Shown here: positions 6,307-13,775 of the stretch, piece by piece
Layout: each line of letters begins with the position of its first letter
Numbering within the stretch: the first letter of the stretch is position 1
Source: Nitrospirales bacterium
GTDB lineage: Bacteria; Nitrospirota; Nitrospiria; Nitrospirales; UBA8639
Assembly (NCBI GenBank): GCA_029261305.1
Contig: JAJDBO010000183.1
Coordinates: forward strand, 1-15,200
Direction of reading: 5' to 3'
Length of the DNA: 15,200 nt
Notes under the pieces: model-generated
The model's input: only the letters and a program-made list of their open reading frames with translations
Told to the model about the DNA's origin: nothing
Databases searched by the model: none
Made by a program: the position numbers and the translations under genes

Positions 6307-9051
6307 TCACGAGACCATATTCTGAAGTTGTTGCTCACTACTTGAGAGTAATGAAATCTCAGCCGTCAGGGACTCAAGTCGATCTCGAGATTCCTTGATC
6401 ACCTCAGGAGTGGCTTTGGCAGAAAAGTCAGCAGAGGCTAATCGTCCTTGAAGTCTACTTGCTTCTTTTTGTTTGGCTGCGAATTGTTTGCGAATGCGAT
6501 CTAGCGCTTTCTTGAGGTCGACTTCACCTTCAATGTGCAGACCTACGGTGAAGCCTCCCACTACCAACCGTAGAACATAATCAGTGGGCCAATCATCCTG
6601 CTCAGTGATACGAATTTCGCCTCGTCCCAATTGTTCAAGGTATGGCTTCAAGGAATGGAGGTGAGATACCTGTTCTGAATCCTTGCTCGTGGCGTATAGT
6701 GTCAGTTTTTTTCCTGGACCATATTCTAGGAGCGCTCGACCGGTGCGGGTGATCGTCACTACTTGTTCGATAATTTGGAACGATTCTTCGGCTTTAGTGT
6801 CTGCCCAATCAGGTTTAGATGCCGGGTATGGCTGGATAACAATGCTTGCGCCTTCATGCGGAATAGCCTGCCAAATTTCTTCGGTCAAAAAGGGCATCAG
6901 CGGATGAAGCAATCGTTGTAGAATTTCAAACGACTCAAGTAGCGTAAGGCGCGTTGAACGGCCTTCGGGTGTATCCCCAGTTAATAGTGCTGGTTTGATC
7001 AGCTCCAGGTACCAATCGCAGTATTCGTGCCAGATGAAATGGTAGAGCTGACTGGCAGCTTGATCAAAGCGATAGTTTTCTAAGCTGGTGTTGACCGCAC
7101 CCGTCACGTGATTGAGGCGGGTTAAAATCCAACGGTCAATCAATGGGCGATCACAAAAGGGGAGGGCCTCTGTTGGCCCATCGGCGTTCATGAGAATAAA
7201 ACGGGCGGCATTCCAGATTTTGTTGGTGAAATTGCGATAGCCCTCGATACGTTCTTCGGATAATTTTATATCGCGCCCTGGTGACGCCATGGATGTTAAC
7301 GTGAACCGTAATGCATCGGTGCCGTACTGTGACATTTTGGTGAGGGGATCAATGACATTTCCTTTCGACTTGCTCATTTTTTGACCTTCGGCATCGCGAA
7401 CCAAGGCATGAATGTAGACGTCTCGAAAGGGCGGCTTGCCAGTAAACTTCAAGCCCATCATGATCATGCGTGCGACCCAGAAAAACAAAATATCCAGACC
7501 AGTGACGAGTGTAGCTGTCGGATAAAATGTATTGAGGTCATGGGTGTCCTCTGGCCAACCTAAGGTTGAAAATGGCCAAAGTGATGAGGAAAACCAGGTG
7601 TCCAAGACATCAGGATCTTGAATGAATTCCGACTTGTGGCAGGTTGGGCATGTCGTTGGAGCGGTTCTGTCAACAATGGGAATGGCGTCAGGAGGAATGA
7701 TGCTGCTCCCTGCTCCTTGATCAACTTGTTTGACTTCGGGATAGCACGACGTGCAGTACCACGCGGGGATTCGATGCCCCCACCAGATTTGTCGAGAGAC
7801 GCACCAATCTTTGATGCCGCGCATCCATCCAAGATAGTTATTGGCCCAGCCTTCGGGAATGATTCGAATCTCACCAGACTCCACTGCTTTGATGGCAGGG
7901 TCAGCCAGCGGCTGAACTTTGACAAACCATTGCGGAGAGAGAAATGGTTCGACCACGGTTTTGCAGCGATAACATTTCCCCAAAGCCATTTGATGGTCGT
8001 CAATAGAGGGTATGAGATTAAGAGCTTTGAGCGCTTCATTGACGATTGGCCTGGCTTTGGCTACCGACAAATTTCCCAATTGATGACGAAGCGAAGTTTC
8101 GACTTCTGCCTTTTCCAACGCTTCTGGATCAAGTTGGGCGTGGTAATTCAAAATAGAAATCCGCGGGAGCTGGTGACGCTCACCTGCCTCAAAATCATTA
8201 AAGTCATGGGCAGGAGTAATTTTTACCGCGCCTGTCCCAAATTCACGATCAACGAGAATGGCATCGCCCACAATAGGAATGGTTCGCGAAGTTAATGGCA
8301 GCTGGATAGATTTCCCAATAAGATGATTGTACCGTGGGTCTTCAGGATGCACCGCGACGGCGGTATCACCTAACAATGTTTCCGGACGTGTGGTGGCAAT
8401 AGTTAAAAACGTGTTCGGTTCATCGGCCAAAGGATACTGAATGTGGTAAAGCTTGCCTTTGAGTTGCTCATGTTCAACCTCAATGTCGGATAGTGCGGTC
8501 AGACATCGAGGACACCAATTGATGAGTCGTTCGCCACGATACAGCAACCCTTCTTGATGAAGCCGTACAAAGACTTCACGAACTGCTTTGGAGAGTCCGT
8601 CATCCATGGTAAAGCGCAAACGAGACCAATCACATGACGCGCCTAGGTGTTTCAGTTGCCCAATGATGGTGTCCCCAGATTCTTGTCGCCATTTCCACAC
8701 CCGCTTAATAAATGCTTCACGCCCGAGTTGTTCTCTAGAACTTCCTTCTGCATGAAGCTGGCGTTCCACCACATTTTGCGTGGCAATGCCTGCATGGTCG
8801 GTGCCTGGGACCCAGAGAGCTTTTCGTCCTTGCATGCGACGCCATCGCACAAGAATGTCTTGCAAGGTATTATTGAGTGCGTGGCCGATATGTAGAGACC
8901 CTGTGACGTTGGGTGGAGGGATAACAATGGTATAGGAGTCACCAGGAGCGTCAGACTTACCGTCGAAATACCCTTGGTCAAGCCAGTATTGTCCCCATTT
9001 CGCTTCAACGGATTGAGGTTCGTAATGTTTTTCAAGTTGACGGGAAGACAT
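6307..9051 (-). CDS. valS: Valyl-tRNA synthetase
   Basis: Class I synthetase that charges tRNA-Val and edits threonine. It is 914 residues, within the family range. The Rossmann fold opens with PPPNVTGSLHIGH; the HIGH box is at 54-57. The CP1 editing domain holds TTRPETLLGDT (220-230) and GTGAVKITPAHD (272-283). Cys pairs at 180/183, 360/363, 433/436 and 468/471 look like zinc-binding knuckles. KMSKS lies at 558-562, followed by the helical anticodon-binding domain. The last 75 residues or so form the C-terminal coiled coil typical of ValRS (KKALDRIRKQFAAKQKEA). The ATG at 9051 has no clear Shine-Dalgarno. It heads the valS-nadC-birA-coaX group. Confidence 0.98.
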   Translation of the reverse strand: MSSRQLEKHYEPQSVEAKWGQYWLDQGYFDGKSDAPGDSYTIVIPPPNVTGSLHIGHALNNTLQDILVRWRRMQGRKALWVPGTDHAGIATQNVVERQLHAEGSSREQLGREAFIKRVWKWRQESGDTIIGQLKHLGASCDWSRLRFTMDDGLSKAVREVFVRLHQEGLLYRGERLINWCPRCLTALSDIEVEHEQLKGKLYHIQYPLADEPNTFLTIATTRPETLLGDTAVAVHPEDPRYNHLIGKSIQLPLTSRTIPIVGDAILVDREFGTGAVKITPAHDFNDFEAGERHQLPRISILNYHAQLDPEALEKAEVETSLRHQLGNLSVAKARPIVNEALKALNLIPSIDDHQMALGKCYRCKTVVEPFLSPQWFVKVQPLADPAIKAVESGEIRIIPEGWANNYLGWMRGIKDWCVSRQIWWGHRIPAWYCTSCYPEVKQVDQGAGSSIIPPDAIPIVDRTAPTTCPTCHKSEFIQDPDVLDTWFSSSLWPFSTLGWPEDTHDLNTFYPTATLVTGLDILFFWVARMIMMGLKFTGKPPFRDVYIHALVRDAEGQKMSKSKGNVIDPLTKMSQYGTDALRFTLTSMASPGRDIKLSEERIEGYRNFTNKIWNAARFILMNADGPTEALPFCDRPLIDRWILTRLNHVTGAVNTSLENYRFDQAASQLYHFIWHEYCDWYLELIKPALLTGDTPEGRSTRLTLLESFEILQRLLHPLMPFLTEEIWQAIPHEGASIVIQPYPASKPDWADTKAEESFQIIEQVVTITRTGRALLEYGPGKKLTLYATSKDSEQVSHLHSLKPYLEQLGRGEIRITEQDDWPTDYVLRLVVGGFTVGLHIEGEVDLKKALDRIRKQFAAKQKEASRLQGRLASADFSAKATPEVIKESRDRLESLTAEISLLSSSEQQLQNMVS

Positions 9052-9172
9052 AAGAACGAAGTTTGCCCTGAAAGATCGAGGATCTTAGCATGGGGGGTAG
9101 ACCCTCGCAAGGAACTCACGCTTGTCTTAAGGTGAAATAGTATGATAAAAAGAGGCTATCATTGCTCTAGGG

Positions 9173-9200
9173 ATTGTACTGATTCACTTCTGTGCACCAA
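9173..9200 (-). promoter_or_regulatory. Possible promoter of the valS group
   Basis: Read on the minus strand: TTGGTG (9200-9195), a 16-bp spacer, then TACAAT (9178-9173; five of six consensus bases). It would give a leader of about 115 nt before valS. The -35 box is weak. No T-box-like or other recognisable leader structure was found, only a small dyad AAGATC-GAG-GATCTT at 9072-9086. Confidence 0.28.
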
Positions 9201-9222
9201 ATTCAAAAAATAGGAGAAACAG

Positions 9223-9333
9223 ATGCCAAAAGGTCGTGAAAAAGATCGTGAACTTCGTCGCAAACACTTAAAGAATCAAAATCGAATGAAAGCTCTTGAA
9301 ATCGCTCAAAAGAAAGCTGGCGTCAAAAAATAA
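9223..9333 (+). CDS. Very basic 36-residue microprotein of unknown function
   Basis: A short gene with ATG at 9223 preceded by AGGAG six bases upstream, the best ribosome binding site in the window, and ending in TAA. The peptide begins MPKGREKDRELRRKH and ends AQKKAGVKK. About 14 of 36 residues are Lys or Arg against only four acidic ones, and there are no Cys or aromatic residues. The middle is probably one amphipathic helix. I do not recognise a family with certainty; the K/R-rich RELRRK pattern recalls short basic proteins thought to bind RNA or ribosomes, which is inference. It stands alone between the divergent valS and the HAD gene. Good start signals argue that it is real. Confidence 0.7.
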   Translation: MPKGREKDRELRRKHLKNQNRMKALEIAQKKAGVKK

Positions 9334-9537
9334 GGTTTATTCCTACCTCCCTTTCCAAATCTGCTTACATTACATCTCCCTGAGTCTTTTTATTCCTTCC
9401 ATGAAATGTTATTAGGAATGACATGAGTTTACTATCGTCCATGATCTTTTCCTCTGGAATCTTCAAGACTATTTCGCCTTGACTTCTGTCAGATAAAGTT
9501 TTCTAAGGTTCCAAATAACTTCTCTTCCATAATCGAC
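9334..9537. other. Intergenic stretch between the microprotein and HAD genes
   Basis: 204 bp, AT- and pyrimidine-rich, without a credible gene. Only a weak 6-bp inverted repeat ATTCCT...AGGAAT (9392-9419) without a T-run is visible, plus a candidate promoter at its right end. No terminator for the microprotein gene was found. Confidence 0.6.
9479..9507 (+). promoter_or_regulatory. Possible promoter of the HAD hydrolase gene
   Basis: TTGACT (9479-9484), a 17-bp spacer, then TCTAAG (9502-9507; four of six bases). It would start transcription about 24 nt before the ATG. A good -35 and spacing support it, the -10 is mediocre. Confidence 0.35.
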
Positions 9538-10266
9538 ATGTCACAATCTCCAATACAGGTCGTGTTTTTTGATGCCGCTGGAACCCTTTTTCAGGTCAAA
9601 GGTTCCGTGGGGGACGTCTATGTTCGCTATGCGGAAAAATATGGGGTTCACAATTCAGAGAATCTCGTTGCAAAGGTCAATCACGCCTTTAAAGAAGCGT
9701 TTCGTCAATCGCCTCCAGCTATTTTCGCTGTGGAGGAACCTGAAAAGCTGAAGCAGTGTGAACGTTTATGGTGGTTCGATATTGTGCATGGGGTATTTTA
9801 TCGTGTGGGGATGTTTGAAGGATTCGAGGAATATTTTGAAGAAGTTTATGAAGCGTTTGGGACCGCCGATCTTTGGGAAGTCTATCCAGAAGTGCCAGGG
9901 GTGTTGCAGAAATTAAAAACTCAAGGCTATGAGCTGGGTGTGATTTCAAATTTTGATACTCGGTTTTTTGAGATTTTTCGTGGGCTCAACCTTAACCAGT
10001 ATTTTGATTCGATCACCATTTCGAGTTTAGCCAGGGCAGCCAAGCCATCACCTAAAATTTTTCAATATGCCTTAGACCAACATGCGATCGATCCTGAGGA
10101 CGCCGTTCATATTGGAGACAGTGTCAAGGAAGATTTTGAGGGCGCACGTCAAGCAAAATTGCATGGGATCTTAGTTGACAGAGATGGCGAGAGACCTTTA
10201 GGTGTGGAATCAGTCGTGAGGTCCTTGGATGAAGTCAAGGATATCTTGGTCGCGGCGAAACCATAA
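9538..10266 (+). CDS. HAD-superfamily hydrolase (HAD-IA, DREG-2/HDHD3-like)
   Basis: A 242-residue HAD-like hydrolase, probably a phosphatase of a small metabolite; the substrate is unknown. Motif I is FFDAAGTLF with the nucleophile Asp12, but the usual second Asp (acid/base, DxD) is Ala14. Motif II is ISN (136-138), motif III Lys169 in AAKPSPKIF, and motif IV HIGDSVKEDFEGA (191-203) with Asp194 and Asp199. A helical cap lies between motifs I and II (about 20-110). DxA also occurs in phosphonoacetaldehyde hydrolase, and the HIGDSxKxDxEGA motif resembles the DREG-2 subfamily, to which I would assign it. The ATG at 9538 has no strong Shine-Dalgarno; no better start is seen. It appears to be transcribed alone, with about 300 bp to the next gene. 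Confidence 0.88.
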   Translation: MSQSPIQVVFFDAAGTLFQVKGSVGDVYVRYAEKYGVHNSENLVAKVNHAFKEAFRQSPPAIFAVEEPEKLKQCERLWWFDIVHGVFYRVGMFEGFEEYFEEVYEAFGTADLWEVYPEVPGVLQKLKTQGYELGVISNFDTRFFEIFRGLNLNQYFDSITISSLARAAKPSPKIFQYALDQHAIDPEDAVHIGDSVKEDFEGARQAKLHGILVDRDGERPLGVESVVRSLDEVKDILVAAKP

Positions 10267-10569
10267 ATCGGAAACTAGATATTCTTTAACCACTAAGCCA
10301 TTCCTTAGCTCTATTCACGCTCCTTGAAATTGGCGTTAGACAATACTCATACGCATTTTGACGTATCCTACTACCTTCGAAATCCCTCTAAATGCAAGGT
10401 TTTTGAACGAAGGCCCTCCTTGACTTCCCAAAATAGAGCTTGCTAAAATTTCCTTCCTAAGTACCTGCTTTTATTTAACTTTTTTTCGCGCCTGTTTTGT
10501 TTCCTTAACGGTTACATTCGGATAACAATATAACGTCAAGTAAAGCTTGAACATTTTGTGGGGGAAGTT
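10267..10569. other. Gene-free 303-bp region before the NHL/FN3 gene
   Basis: No credible coding frame on either strand. It holds the candidate promoter at 10420-10449, a T-rich stretch around 10469-10487, and only weak 5-bp dyads (CTAAG/CTTAG near 10302, ATACG/CGTAT near 10350). No clear terminator for the HAD gene. The leader of the following gene would be about 110 nt and A/T-rich. Confidence 0.6.
10420..10449 (+). promoter_or_regulatory. Sigma70-type promoter of the NHL/FN3 gene
   Basis: TTGACT (10420-10425), an 18-bp spacer, and TAAAAT (10444-10449). Both hexamers match five of six consensus bases, which makes this the best promoter candidate in the window. Predicted transcription start is near 10456, about 114 nt before the ATG. 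Confidence 0.5.
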
Positions 10570-13533
10570 ATGAGGGATTTTTTCAATTTTGATGATCTCA
10601 TTCAACCGTGGCATCGATTGGCTTTATCTGCTGAAGGCACGGAAGAAGATTGGGGTGCCGGTGAGGATCTAGATCAAGACAAACTGCCACCTGCTCCTAC
10701 CAGTGTAAAAGCTGTTGCGGGTAATGGATTCATCACAGTGTCCTGGGAACCTGTTCCGGATGCCATGTACTACAACATCTATTATTCGACGACAAAAGGT
10801 GTGACCATCAAACCAAACGAATTGACCCGTCCAATTGCCAGCCAAGATGATTTTATTCCTCTTATTGGCGTAACCAAAGAGTCCGGCAATTGCATCGAAG
10901 GTCCTGCAAGTCCTTATGCTCATAACGACTTGGCAAACGGCATGTGTTACCACTATGTGGTGACTGCGGTGACGGAAGATGGCGAAAGTCCATGCTCTGA
11001 TGAAGTTATGTCTATTCCCGCACCCTATTTGCCCATCATGCAATTTGGTGAAGAAGGCGTTGATGAGGGTGAGTTTCGTTCGCCGACGGGTATTTGTATT
11101 GATGGCGAAGGCTTTATTTATGTTGCCGATACCGACAATCATAGCATTCAAAAATTTGATAAGGATGGGAAATTCGTTGCTCGATGGGGTGGGGAAGCCG
11201 ACTCCGAAGATGGGACGTTTTACTATCCCCGAGGGTTGGCTGCCTCTCCAGAAGGCCATATCTATGTTGCGGATAGTGGAAATAATCGTGTGCAAAAGTT
11301 TGACCCCGATGGAAACTTCATGAATTCCTGGGGGAAATTTGGGTTTGCCTGGCGTGGTGCTGAAGCTGGTAAGTTTGACGTTCCTTGGGGAGTCACAACT
11401 GACCAGCAGGGCAATTTGTATGTTTCAGATACAAGTAATGCACGAATTCAAAAATTTGAATCCAATGGTACGCCAACATTGAAATGGGGAAGGGATGGTA
11501 GCTTTGATGGTGCCTTCTTTTATCCACGCGGGTTAACGGTAGATTTCGTGGGTAATATCTTCATCGCCGATGAAGGGAATCACCGGATTCAAAAATTCGA
11601 TCCCCGTGGAAACTTTTTGGCCAAATGGGGGAGAGAAGGCAATGGCCCAGGCCAATTTAAATCACCTTGGGGTGTGGCTTGTGATCCAATTGGGAATCTT
11701 TACGTCATTGATAGTGCGAACCATCGCATCCAAAAGTTTGATTCCAATGGAACCTATTTATGTAGTTGGGGGAATAGGGGCCTGACCGAATCGCAAGTTA
11801 ATTATCCAACTGGCATTGCTGTGGACAACGAAGGTTATGTCTATGTTGTGGATAGCGGCAATCACCGAGTCGTGAAATTTGCGCCAACTGAAGAAGAGAT
11901 CGCTCGTGGTCGTGAAAAGGCTGAAAAAACGCAAGATGAGAATGCCGTTGATTTGCCAGTGGCCCACTTAGTTGGAAAACCCGGTGATACTGAATCTATG
12001 TTGAGTTGGATGGATATGCCTGGTGCTGTTGCCTATAATTTGTACTTCCACACAGAATCTGGTCTGACTAAAGAAATCGCCACAAAAATTGAAGGTGCCA
12101 CAAGCCCGTATACTCATACGGGTCTCACCAACAATACACCCTACTATTACGCGATTGCTTCTGTCGATGAATCAGAAGTTGAAGGCGCGTTGTCCAACGA
12201 AGTTGAAGTCGCTCCGCTGTTAATTGACTTAGCGGCACCTCAGAATCCTGACTTGGTAATGAATCATGGTGCCTATATGACCAATTCTTTAGATGTGGTC
12301 GCGACTATTTCCGCAAAAGACTTGGATACTGGGGTTGCTGGGTATTTCATTTCTGAGAATCCAATGACGCCAAGTGCCACGCTTCCAGGGTGGATTGAGG
12401 TTGAACCAGAATTTAAATTTGGGGCAACGATTCCTTTTACACTCTCGCCAGGGGATGGTCCAAAAACAGTCTATGTGTGGTTCAAAGATGTTGGCAATAA
12501 TACTTCTGTTCCAGCTAGTGCCAATATCGTCTTAAATACATCAGGTTATGTATGTACTGGAGTCTGGGGTAAGGCCGGGCGTGGTGCCTCCATGCTCCAT
12601 GGCGGCGAGTTTATGGCGCCGTTGTATGGGATGGCCATTGATCGTCAGGGAGCTCTTTTTGTGGTGGATAACGGTAATAATCGAGTCCAAAAATTTACGA
12701 ACACAGGGGACTTTATTCTGTTGTGGGGAAATTTTGGCCAAGCCAATGGGAACTTCAATAATCCCACCGGGATTGCGTGCGATGGTAAAGGTGATGTGTA
12801 TGTATGCGATACCAATAATCATCGCGTGCAAAAATTCGATGGGAAACTTGGTCAATTCATCATGAAATTTGGTGGACGCGGCAATGATGAAGGTCAATTC
12901 AATGCGCCTTGGGGCGTCGCCGTTGATCGTGTCCGTGGTTATATCTATGTGGTTGATAGTGCCAATTTTAGAATCCAAAAATTTGATGAAGATGGTGAAT
13001 TCATTATGCATTGGGGAAGTTTTGGCAATGCCGACGGCCAGTTTTATTTTGCCAGAGGCATCGCGGTTGATCAAAATGACGGCATGGTTTATGTCGTGGA
13101 TATGGGGAACCACCGTATTCAAAAATTTGATACCAGCACGAACGTCCTTCCTCAGCTCGTGGCGAAATGGGGCGGTGGAATTGGCGCCGGACATGCCAGT
13201 AGTGCCCAAGCACAAGAGCCTGGTCAATTCCGTTCACCTTGGGGCGTTGCGGTGGATGGAGCCGGTGATGTGTTTGTGTCCGATACGGGGAATCAACGTC
13301 TTCAAAAATTTGATCGTGATGGGAATTTTGTGACCCAATGGGGTGGCTTTGGCAATGCCGACGGCCAGTTTAATTTCCCCTATGGGTTGGTCCTTGATCC
13401 TCGAGGGCATGTGTTTACGGTGGATAGTGGGAATATGCGCGTTCAACACTTTATGCCTGCTGAAGATGCCGAGGAACATATCCGCGAAGAAGCTGAATCT
13501 CTTACCGCTTTACCTGAAGGAGCTGAATCCTAA
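10570..13533 (+). CDS. Large FN3 / NHL double beta-propeller protein, no signal peptide
   Basis: A 987-residue protein of unknown function. Order: an acidic N-terminus (1-38); a fibronectin type III-like domain (39-150); a first propeller of six NHL repeats (156-437); a charged linker (438-459); a second FN3-like domain (460-549); an Ig-like domain (about 553-656); a second propeller of six NHL repeats (658-961); and an acidic tail. Each blade follows P-W/R-G-V-A-x-D...G-x-I/V-Y-V-x-D-S-x-N-x-R-I-Q-K-F-D with G-x-F...WG between, as in NHL proteins (PF01436). Such propellers usually bind proteins, RNA or carbohydrate; no catalytic residues are apparent. The start is ATG at 10570, with GGGGGAAG just upstream; GTG at 10558 is possible and adds four residues. 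An in-frame stop at 10531 rules out a longer N-terminus. No hydrophobic leader or membrane segment is visible. It has its own candidate promoter and terminator. Confidence 0.92.
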   Translation: MRDFFNFDDLIQPWHRLALSAEGTEEDWGAGEDLDQDKLPPAPTSVKAVAGNGFITVSWEPVPDAMYYNIYYSTTKGVTIKPNELTRPIASQDDFIPLIGVTKESGNCIEGPASPYAHNDLANGMCYHYVVTAVTEDGESPCSDEVMSIPAPYLPIMQFGEEGVDEGEFRSPTGICIDGEGFIYVADTDNHSIQKFDKDGKFVARWGGEADSEDGTFYYPRGLAASPEGHIYVADSGNNRVQKFDPDGNFMNSWGKFGFAWRGAEAGKFDVPWGVTTDQQGNLYVSDTSNARIQKFESNGTPTLKWGRDGSFDGAFFYPRGLTVDFVGNIFIADEGNHRIQKFDPRGNFLAKWGREGNGPGQFKSPWGVACDPIGNLYVIDSANHRIQKFDSNGTYLCSWGNRGLTESQVNYPTGIAVDNEGYVYVVDSGNHRVVKFAPTEEEIARGREKAEKTQDENAVDLPVAHLVGKPGDTESMLSWMDMPGAVAYNLYFHTESGLTKEIATKIEGATSPYTHTGLTNNTPYYYAIASVDESEVEGALSNEVEVAPLLIDLAAPQNPDLVMNHGAYMTNSLDVVATISAKDLDTGVAGYFISENPMTPSATLPGWIEVEPEFKFGATIPFTLSPGDGPKTVYVWFKDVGNNTSVPASANIVLNTSGYVCTGVWGKAGRGASMLHGGEFMAPLYGMAIDRQGALFVVDNGNNRVQKFTNTGDFILLWGNFGQANGNFNNPTGIACDGKGDVYVCDTNNHRVQKFDGKLGQFIMKFGGRGNDEGQFNAPWGVAVDRVRGYIYVVDSANFRIQKFDEDGEFIMHWGSFGNADGQFYFARGIAVDQNDGMVYVVDMGNHRIQKFDTSTNVLPQLVAKWGGGIGAGHASSAQAQEPGQFRSPWGVAVDGAGDVFVSDTGNQRLQKFDRDGNFVTQWGGFGNADGQFNFPYGLVLDPRGHVFTVDSGNMRVQHFMPAEDAEEHIREEAESLTALPEGAES
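13021..13044 (+). repeat. Direct repeat copy 1 inside the NHL gene (24 bp)
   Basis: Exactly identical to 13348-13371, 327 bp (109 codons) apart and in the same frame. It encodes FGNADGQF in the turn that leads into a blade of the second propeller. It marks a recent blade-pair duplication or gene-conversion tract. Confidence 0.8.
13348..13371 (+). repeat. Direct repeat copy 2 inside the NHL gene (24 bp)
   Basis: Second copy of the 24-bp stretch at 13021-13044, again encoding FGNADGQF. The bases on either side diverge at once, which limits the identity to this turn. Confidence 0.8.
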
Positions 13534-13552
13534 GCCCTTCAATCGAGTCATG

Positions 13553-13598
13553 AAAATGGGCTTCCAACCTAGGTGATAGATTGGAAGCCCATTTTAAT
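13553..13598 (+). terminator. Intrinsic terminator after the NHL/FN3 gene
   Basis: A perfect 15-bp inverted repeat, AAAATGGGCTTCCAA (13553-13567) and TTGGAAGCCCATTTT (13581-13595), encloses a 13-nt loop. The stem has a GC core and ends in a T-run, with an A-run on the other side, so it could act in both directions. It begins 19 bp after the stop codon and separates this gene from guaB. Confidence 0.85.
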
Positions 13599-13775
13599 AG
13601 CCGACCTGATTATCTTCTGAGACAGTCGTCGATTTTTTCATGAATTCCTGTTATGGTGCTTCCCACGAATGGCACCTAGGTTTAGAGGCCTCCCAGCCTA
13701 TAGTAATTGCAGTTTTACCATCATGACGATATCTCTTTTTTTCTACAGGCAATTAGATAGAAAAGGTTCATAACC

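Noticed and set aside
7618..8295. 225-codon open frame on the plus strand inside valS
   Set aside because: It lies wholly antisense to a clear valS coding sequence with all motifs, and its product has no recognisable domain; it is a shadow frame.
9072..9086. AAGATC-GAG-GATCTT dyad in the valS leader as an operator or attenuator
   Set aside because: Too short, with a 3-base loop and no alternative structure or T-run; nothing else supports regulation here.
9142..9162. ATGATA...TATCAT hairpin between valS and the microprotein gene
   Set aside because: A 6-bp AT-rich stem with a 9-nt loop is expected by chance in AT-rich intergenic DNA.
10519..10529. CGGATAACAAT, identical to part of the lac operator
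   Set aside because: Only 11 bases match, the other half of the operator is absent, and there is no lac-type gene nearby; chance similarity.
10669..13227. Long minus-strand open frames (10669-11295 and 12541-13227) inside the NHL gene
   Set aside because: They are antisense to repeated blades, so repeated codons keep the opposite frame open. Their proteins only mirror the repeats.
13599..13775. Promoter for guaB, e.g. TTGCAG-17-TATCTC or TATAGT near 13700
   Set aside because: Each candidate has only one acceptable hexamer, so I could not choose a site, though a promoter must lie in this gap if the terminator before it is efficient. No purine riboswitch-like fold was recognised.
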